A stretch of DNA of 64,000 nucleotides from Panicum virgatum (lineage: Eukaryota > Streptophyta > Magnoliopsida > Poales > Poaceae), in the NCBI RefSeq assembly GCF_016808335.1, contig NC_053150.1, positions 30,236,238 through 30,300,237 of the forward strand, given 5' to 3'. The position numbers and the translations under genes were made by a program. Of this stretch, positions 58,354-64,000 are shown piece by piece (within the stretch, counting starts at the first letter, position 1; each line of letters begins with the position of its first letter). Below the pieces are notes generated by a model, which worked only from the letters and a program-made list of their open reading frames with translations, was not told the origin of the DNA and did no database searches.

Positions 58354-58894
58354 GATTCCAAAAATCTGACAAAGAATCTGACAAGTCTGAATTCGGCCAA
58401 TTTTCTCAATTCCAACTTCAATTTGGGATCATTGCTCATATAAAAATCCAAAAATCTCAATCTTGCATGAAAAACGTTCAAAAGATTCATATGAGCAAGT
58501 TACAACAAGAATTCAAAAATAAATCGAGTAAAATCTTGAAAACTCCATAATGGCTCAAAAATACCTCAAAAATTCAGAAAAATGAAACAAAGAGTGCATG
58601 AAAGAACCATATGCCACATGTGCTATTTTCAAGCCACATTTGAGAAGTCAATGATATTTAACTCATTTCTTAACTTGCAAAACCGAGATTCATCCAAAGG
58701 CTTGGTAAATATATCGGCTAATTGATCATCCGTGCCAATACCATCAATCTTGATATCACCCTTGTTAACATGATCTCTAAGAAAATGATGGCGGATACCA
58801 ATATGCTTGGTTCTTGAATGTTGAAAACCGGATTAGAAGCAATCTTCACGGCACTTTCATTATCACACACAAGAGAATTTCATCAAATTTCACA

Positions 58895-61826
58895 TCACAC
58901 ATATTCAAGAAGAGTTTGCTTCATCCATAACAATTGTGCACAACAACTTCCGGCCGAAATATATTCCGCTTCGGCGGTTGAAAGAGCCACGGAATTTTGC
59001 CTTCTTTGATGACCAAGATACAAGAGATCTTCCAAGAAATTGACAACCACCGGAAGTGCTCTTCCTATCAACCTTGCACCCCGCATAATCCGAATCCGAG
59101 AATCCAACCAAATCAAATGAGCACCCTTGGGATAACCATAAACCAATATTAGGAGAATATTTCAAGTATCTCAAGATCCTTTTGACGGTGGTCAAATGAC
59201 ATTCTCTAGGTGCGGCTTGAAATCGTGCACACATGCAAACACTAAACATGATGTCGGGCCTAGATGCGGTCAAATAAAGCAAACTACCAATCATAGAACG
59301 ATAAAGCTTTTGGTCAACCGGGTTACCTCCCTCATCTAGGTCGAGATGCCCATTGGTGGGCCATAGGAGTCTTGATTGGTTTTGCATCTTCCATACCAAA
59401 ATTTCTTCAAGATATCCTTCACATATTTTGATTGACACACAAAGGTGCCTTCCTTGAGTTGCTTGATTTGAAGTCCAAGAAAGAAACTCAATTCAACCAA
59501 TCATGGACATCTCAAATTCCCTAGACATCATTTCACCAAATTTCTCACAAAAAACTTGGATTAGTTGAACCAAAGATAATATCATCAACATAAATTTGAC
59601 AAACAAATAAATCTTTACCAATATCTTTAGTGAACAAAGTAGTGTCAACCTTACCAATTTGAAGCCCTTAGAGATTAGAAAGTCCCTCAATCTTTCATAC
59701 CAAGCTCGTGGAGCTTGTTTAAGACCATAAGAGCTTTAGAGAGCTTGTATACATGATTTGGCTTCTTGGGAATCTTCAAAACGGGGAGGTTGCTCAACAA
59801 AAACAAGTTCACTAATCTTGCCCTTCAAGAAAGCACTTTTCACATCCATTTGAAAAAGTTTTATGTTGTGACAAGCATAAGCAAATAAAACTCTAATAGC
59901 TTCTAATCTAGCAACGGGAGCGAAAGTTTCACCGAAATCCAAACCTTCGACTTGAGTGAAGCCTTGAGCTACCAATCTTGCCTTGTTTCTCACAACCATT
60001 CCATCTTCATTTTGCTTGTTTCTAAAGACCCATTTAGTGCCAATAACATTATAATTCTTGGCCTCTCAACTAGATCCCAAACTTGATTCCGGGTGAAATT
60101 ATTTAATTCTTCATGCATAGCATTCACCCAATCCGGATCTCTCAATGCTTCATCTACACGGTTAGGTTCAAGAAAAGATACAAAAGAATAATGTTCACAA
60201 AATGAAGCAATGCGAGATCGAGTTTGGACACCCTTACTAATATCACCGATGATTTGATCCACCAGATGATCCTTTGCAAGAACATGATGAATTCTTTGAG
60301 GAACAATGGGTTCTTGAGTTGATGAAGATGGTGCACTAGATGAACCAACTTGATCTTGTACTTGAGAATCATCATTACTTGAATCTTGTACAATTGGTTG
60401 TGCTTGATCATTTGAGATAGAAGTTGAAGGATTAACTCTAAAAGAGATAGAAGGATCATCTTCATTTTCTTCTCTTGGTCTAACATCACCAATTGACATG
60501 TTTTTCATTGCATTTCTCTAACCATCACTTCTCACATCATCAAGATTTTCTTGTTCATTGTGAGACCCATTGGTTTTCATCAACTCAACATCATATGCTT
60601 CTTCAACAATGCCATGTGTTTTGTTGTAGACCCGATAAGCCTTGCTACTAGATGAATATCCAAGAAGAAAACCTTCATCACATTTGCTTTGAAACTTTGA
60701 TAACCGAGTTCCCTTCTTGAGAATATAACATTTGCAACCAAACACTCTAAAATATGAGATATTTGGCTTCCTTCCAATGAGCAACTCATATGGAGTCTTG
60801 TTATGAAATCTATGGCAATACAATCTATTAGAGGCATGACAAGCCGTGTTGATTGCTTCGGCCCCAAAAGCTATCCGAACATTGTATTCGGAGAGCATTG
60901 ATCTTGCCATATCAATCAAGGTTCTATTTTCCTTTCAACAACCATTTTGTTCCGGAGTGTACTTGGTTGAGAATTCATGCTTGATTCCTTTCACATCACA
61001 CCCATTCCTCAACTCTTGTTTTCTAAACTCACTTCCATTGTCACTCCTCACTTTCTTCACCTTGAGCTCAAATTCATTTTCGGCCCTTGTAAAGAATTTC
61101 TTGAATGTGTCATATGTATCGGCCTTGTCATGAAGAAAGAAAAGCCATGTATATCTTGAGTAATCATCTACTACCACAAGACAATAGCAATTTCCACCAA
61201 TACTTCTATATGTTGTAGACCAAATAAATCCATATGCAATAATTCCAATGGTCTCTCGGTTGACATGACACTCTTAGTGGGGTGAGTATTTGCAACTTGC
61301 TTTCCGGCTGACATGCACTACATAGCTTATCTTTTTCAAACTTCACATTCTTCAACCCAACTACTAAATCATGCTTCAAAAGTCGGTTGAGTTGCTTCAT
61401 GCCAACATGACCAAGCCTTCTATGCCATAACCAACCCAAGGATGATTGAGTGAACAAGCAAGTAGACAAATTTGCCTCTTTAGTAGCAAAATCCACAAGA
61501 TATACAATCCTCATGTCTAAATCCCGTAAAGATGTGATCTTTTCCATCCAAGCTAGTCACTACAACATCATCTTTAGTGAAGCTACACTTATATCCATAA
61601 TCACAAAGTTGAGTGACCGCTAAGAGATTAAACTTGAGAGAATCAACCAACAATACTTTTGAAAGAGAATGATCGCTTGAGATAGGAATTAAACCAACTC
61701 CTTTGACTTTGCCCCGGCTATTGTCACCAAAGATGATGTCACTATAGCCACCCACATTCTCATCTAGAGAGGAGAACATCATTGGATCTCCGGTCATGTG
61801 TTGAGTGCATCCACTATCAAGCACCC
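58895..61826 (-). pseudogene. pol: SIRE copia pol, broken by several frameshifts
   Basis: In sense order: protease with LDSGCTQHMTGD (61824 on), the GAG-pre-integrase domain (LWHRRLGHVGMKQLNRLL and a CSAC pair), and the integrase core (VVDDYSRYTWLFFLHD, VRSDNGSEF, EQNG) with two small indels near 60925. Then comes a Ser-rich linker and RT, from WVNAMHEELNNFTRNQVWDL through ARLVAQGFTQVEGLDF and FQMDVKSAFLKG. The catalytic YVDD region near 59590 is out of frame. RNase H follows, with SLLYLTASRPDIMFSV, GFSDSDYAGC and STAEAEYISAG. Frames change near 60060, 59740, 59590-59440 and 59000. From about 58890 to 58360 I see only AT-rich non-coding sequence. Confidence 0.9.
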
Positions 61827-61849
61827 AATGTCTTCCTCCGGACTTGTAA

Positions 61850-63705
61850 TTTACCTACAAAGAGGAAGTAACTCTTTTAGGTACCCAAACTTTCTTGGGT
61901 CCTTGAATGTTAGTGACCACGTTAGTGACCAAGACTTTTGGCACCCAAATGGCATTCTTTTTAGCACCATTTATAGGTATCCCAACAAATTTTGCACTAA
62001 CATTGCCATTTGAATTTTTCATAAGAATGTAACTTGAATCAAAGTATACGACTTTCTTGTGGTGCAATTCTTCTCAACATGACCAACTTTCTTGCATTTT
62101 TCACAATATGGCTTACCATACTCTTCACAAAAGTAGTTTTTGGTTTGCACAAAAGCCTTCTTCCCTTTCTTAGGAATGTATCCAAACCCTTGCTTGTTCA
62201 AGGTAAACTTTTTGCCCAACAATGATTAAACTTGGCTCTACTATCATAGCACTTTCTCAAATCATTAGTCAAGCAAGTAATCTCTTTCTTTAACAAATCA
62301 TTTTCCATAATGAGAGATTCATTGCAAGATGAGTTATCAATTTTGGTGCAACAAGACTAGTAGAGCTAGAGCCACAATATTTATCATCAATTAAATTTCA
62401 ACTAACACCAATGCTCAATGTTGCTTTCTTTCATGATTAAGCAAGGTATTGTGAGCTTCCTCAAGCTTCTCATGAGTTTCTTTGAGATTCTCATGAGAAG
62501 TCTTTAGCTCCTCATAGGAATCTTGAAGAGAAGTAAACTTCAACTTCAAGTCCTTCAACTTAGCCTTTTCCTTTGTCATGAATTCATCGCATCATTAAGC
62601 ATTTCAACAATCATCATATGAAAGTTCATCAAGTTCACCATCTTGTTGTACCTTTGCACCACCCTTTGCCATAAGACAATGTGGTGTAGAGAAGAGTGAT
62701 GGAGCCTCCTTGATGGCGATCCCGGCAACTCCCTTGGATGGCTTGTCATCATCATCATCATCATCATCATCATCGGAGCTTGCATCGGAATCTCATTCAA
62801 CAAAAAGCTTGGCCATTCTTCTTCTTCTTGATGACTTCTTCTTCTTCTTCAATCTTGTCCTTTTTCTTGTTTGGACAATTGACAATGATATGACCTACTT
62901 CACCACAATTGAAGCAAGTCTTGTCCACAAAAGGATTTTTCTTGATGATTGACCTCTCTTGCCAAGTTCTTCTTGCTCATCATTCTATTGAATATTTTGA
63001 CAAAGAGAGCCATCTCCTCATCCGATTCTTCTTCTTGGCATCCACTTTCTTCTTCATTTTTGCTATCTTGAGCTTTGAATGCCACACTTTTCTTTTTCAT
63101 ATCAATTTCTCCACCATGAGCTTCATCTTGAGATTTCTTGAACATGTCATGGGTGAGAATTTCTCCCAATTTGTGTGGGAGTTGCGGTCTTCACGTTTGA
63201 CCTTACAAGTAAGGTCACAATTGTGTCATATCTTTCCGGAAGACATCTAAGAACTTGTGGTTGAAATCCCCATCCGGTACCTCAAATCCAAGTCCCTTGA
63301 GGTCATTCACATGTCATTTAGCCGGTTGAACATCTCAGCTATACTCTCATCCTTCTTCATGGTAAATTCACTAAAATTCTCTTTTAGCAAATAACTTGGC
63401 CTCCTTCACAGTTGTGCCCTCATGAATTTCCATGAGCTTCTTCCATATGTCATTTGCATTGTGAGGCTCTTGACTCTATTAAATTCATTAACATCAAGAG
63501 CACTAAGAGCACATTAACCCCTTGATCATTTAGTGTCTCATTTTCCTCATCTAGGGGTGTCAAACTCTTTGGGTCCAAATGACATATCCATCACTTACTA
63601 CTCTCCACAGCTTTCTACTCATGGCTTTGAGATGAGCCGACATCCTAGTCTTCCAATAATCATAATTGTTCCCATCAAAGAACGGGCTTCCCAACATGAA
63701 TTCCA
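61850..63705 (-). pseudogene. gag: SIRE copia gag, broken
   Basis: The start region reads FFDGNNYDYWKTRMSAHLKAM (about 63690-63625), as in copia gag proteins. Frame-disrupted pieces follow, including DEEMALFVKIFNRMMSKKNLA (about 63020-62960) and a zinc knuckle CFNCGEVGHIIVNC (about 62915-62870). Next is an Asp-rich stretch encoded by a TCA/TGA repeat (62746-62774), then helical Glu/Lys-rich sequence. A second Cys/His motif, CEKCKKVGHVEKNC, lies near 62100-62055. Small deletions break the frame many times. Confidence 0.8.
62746..62774. repeat. (TCA)n trinucleotide repeat in SIRE gag
   Basis: Nine to ten TCA units are present. On the coding (minus) strand this is GAT/TGA repeat, encoding an acidic run in frame. 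Length variation here may contribute to frame loss. Confidence 0.85.
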
Positions 63706-63763
63706 TGATCACTAGTCATTGTTCTACTCCAAAATGGTTAAATCCGCAATTAATGGAGTACTA

Positions 63764-63776
63764 GGCTTTGATACCA
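63764..63776 (-). promoter_or_regulatory. Primer-binding site, tRNA-iMet type (SIRE)
   Basis: On the minus strand TGGTATCAAAGCC lies 2 bp after the end of the 5' LTR at 63779. It is the usual initiator tRNA-Met site of copia elements. Confidence 0.9.
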
Positions 63777-63778
63777 CT

Positions 63779-64000
63779 TGTAGGATCAGAAACACCGACT
63801 AGAGGGGGGGTGAATAGGCGGTTTAAAAACTAAAGCCAACAACACTAGAGAAATTTAATTAGTAACAAAGGAAAGCCCTATGTCAAGCTGTTACTATCTC
63901 TAGATGGGTTTGCAACCTAGGGTGACAAGATGCAAAACAAGCTCTAGTAAAGTAAATTGCTCAAAGTAAACAGAATTAAAGTGAACAAGAGAAGTAACCA
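63779..64000 (-). repeat. 5' LTR of the SIRE element (partial)
   Basis: The plus-strand start TGTAGGATCAGAAACACCGA matches the start of the 3' LTR at 53558 (TGTAGGATCAAGAACACCGA). Several substitutions and indels are visible in the 222 bp present. The rest lies beyond the window. Confidence 0.9.

Larger units (their letters stand above)
53558..64000 (-). mobile_element. SIRE/Maximus-type Ty1/copia element, 3' LTR to partial 5' LTR
   Basis: In sense (minus) order it has a partial 5' LTR (64000-63779), a tRNA-iMet primer site, gag, pol (protease, integrase, RT, RNase H), a spacer with dyad repeats, an aORF, a polypurine tract and the 3' LTR (55231-53558). Every coding region carries several frameshifts. 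The left flank GTATG (53553-53557) is the expected TSD copy in Tekay-B gag. The right end is outside the window. Confidence 0.92.

Overview
The window is plant nuclear DNA, almost certainly from a grass (Poaceae). It consists entirely of nested LTR retrotransposons, and I see no host gene, rRNA, tRNA or CRISPR array. The lineages (Tat/Retand, Athila, Tekay/Del chromovirus, SIRE/Maximus copia, Angela-type copia), the GC-rich islands inside long LTRs and the tRNA-Asp and tRNA-iMet primer sites fit pericentromeric or other repeat-rich DNA of a large grass genome. A panicoid grass is a guess from overall resemblance.

The layers were resolved mainly from perfect 5-bp target-site duplications (TSDs). 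(1) 1-970 plus 14409-27180 is an Athila-like element on the minus strand. It holds an additional ORF (aORF), gag-protease, the primer-binding site and the 5' LTR, but no RT, RNase H or integrase. (2) It is split at 971-14408 by a plus-strand Tat element (TSD CAACC), whose gag holds a solo LTR at 3369-6987 (TSD CAAGA). (3) The Athila LTR is split by a SIRE-type solo LTR at 18111-25612 (TSD GCAGT). That LTR in turn holds a short Tekay-A solo LTR at 18713-20140 (TSD TTATA) and a Tekay-B solo LTR at 20317-24707 (TSD CAACT). (4) The Athila element itself sits in the 5' LTR of a plus-strand, non-coding, LARD-like element (27181-33082). (5) That element lies in the LTR of an Angela-type copia remnant (33083-33665). 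(6) The RNase H tail of the Angela remnant is interrupted by a minus-strand Tekay-B chromovirus (33666-53557). (7) Tekay-B is split in its integrase by an essentially intact Tekay-A chromovirus at 38249-49945 (TSD GTTTG). (8) A minus-strand SIRE/Maximus copia element begins at 53558 inside Tekay-B gag and runs past the right edge.

Tekay-A is the only element that looks functional. Its two 3.27-kb LTRs differ, as far as I can see by eye, by one base in a T run. It has a perfect TSD, a tRNA-iMet primer site, a polypurine tract and an open gag-pol-chromodomain gene. That gene needs removal of one 110-bp GT-AG intron inside gag. The other coding regions are degenerate, and many of their stops are explained by C-to-T change at Arg, Gln or Trp codons, as expected of methylated, silenced copies.

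The most interesting items are these: an antisense, three-exon, gene-like aORF with its own TATA box in the Tat element; the gag intron of Tekay-A; and helically phased dyad-symmetric repeat arrays just upstream of the TATA boxes of two SIRE LTRs, repeated in front of the SIRE aORF. Also notable are the pol-less Athila element with an internal promoter before its aORF, and a duplicated LTR/primer-site junction. All comparisons were made by reading. No database search or alignment program was run.
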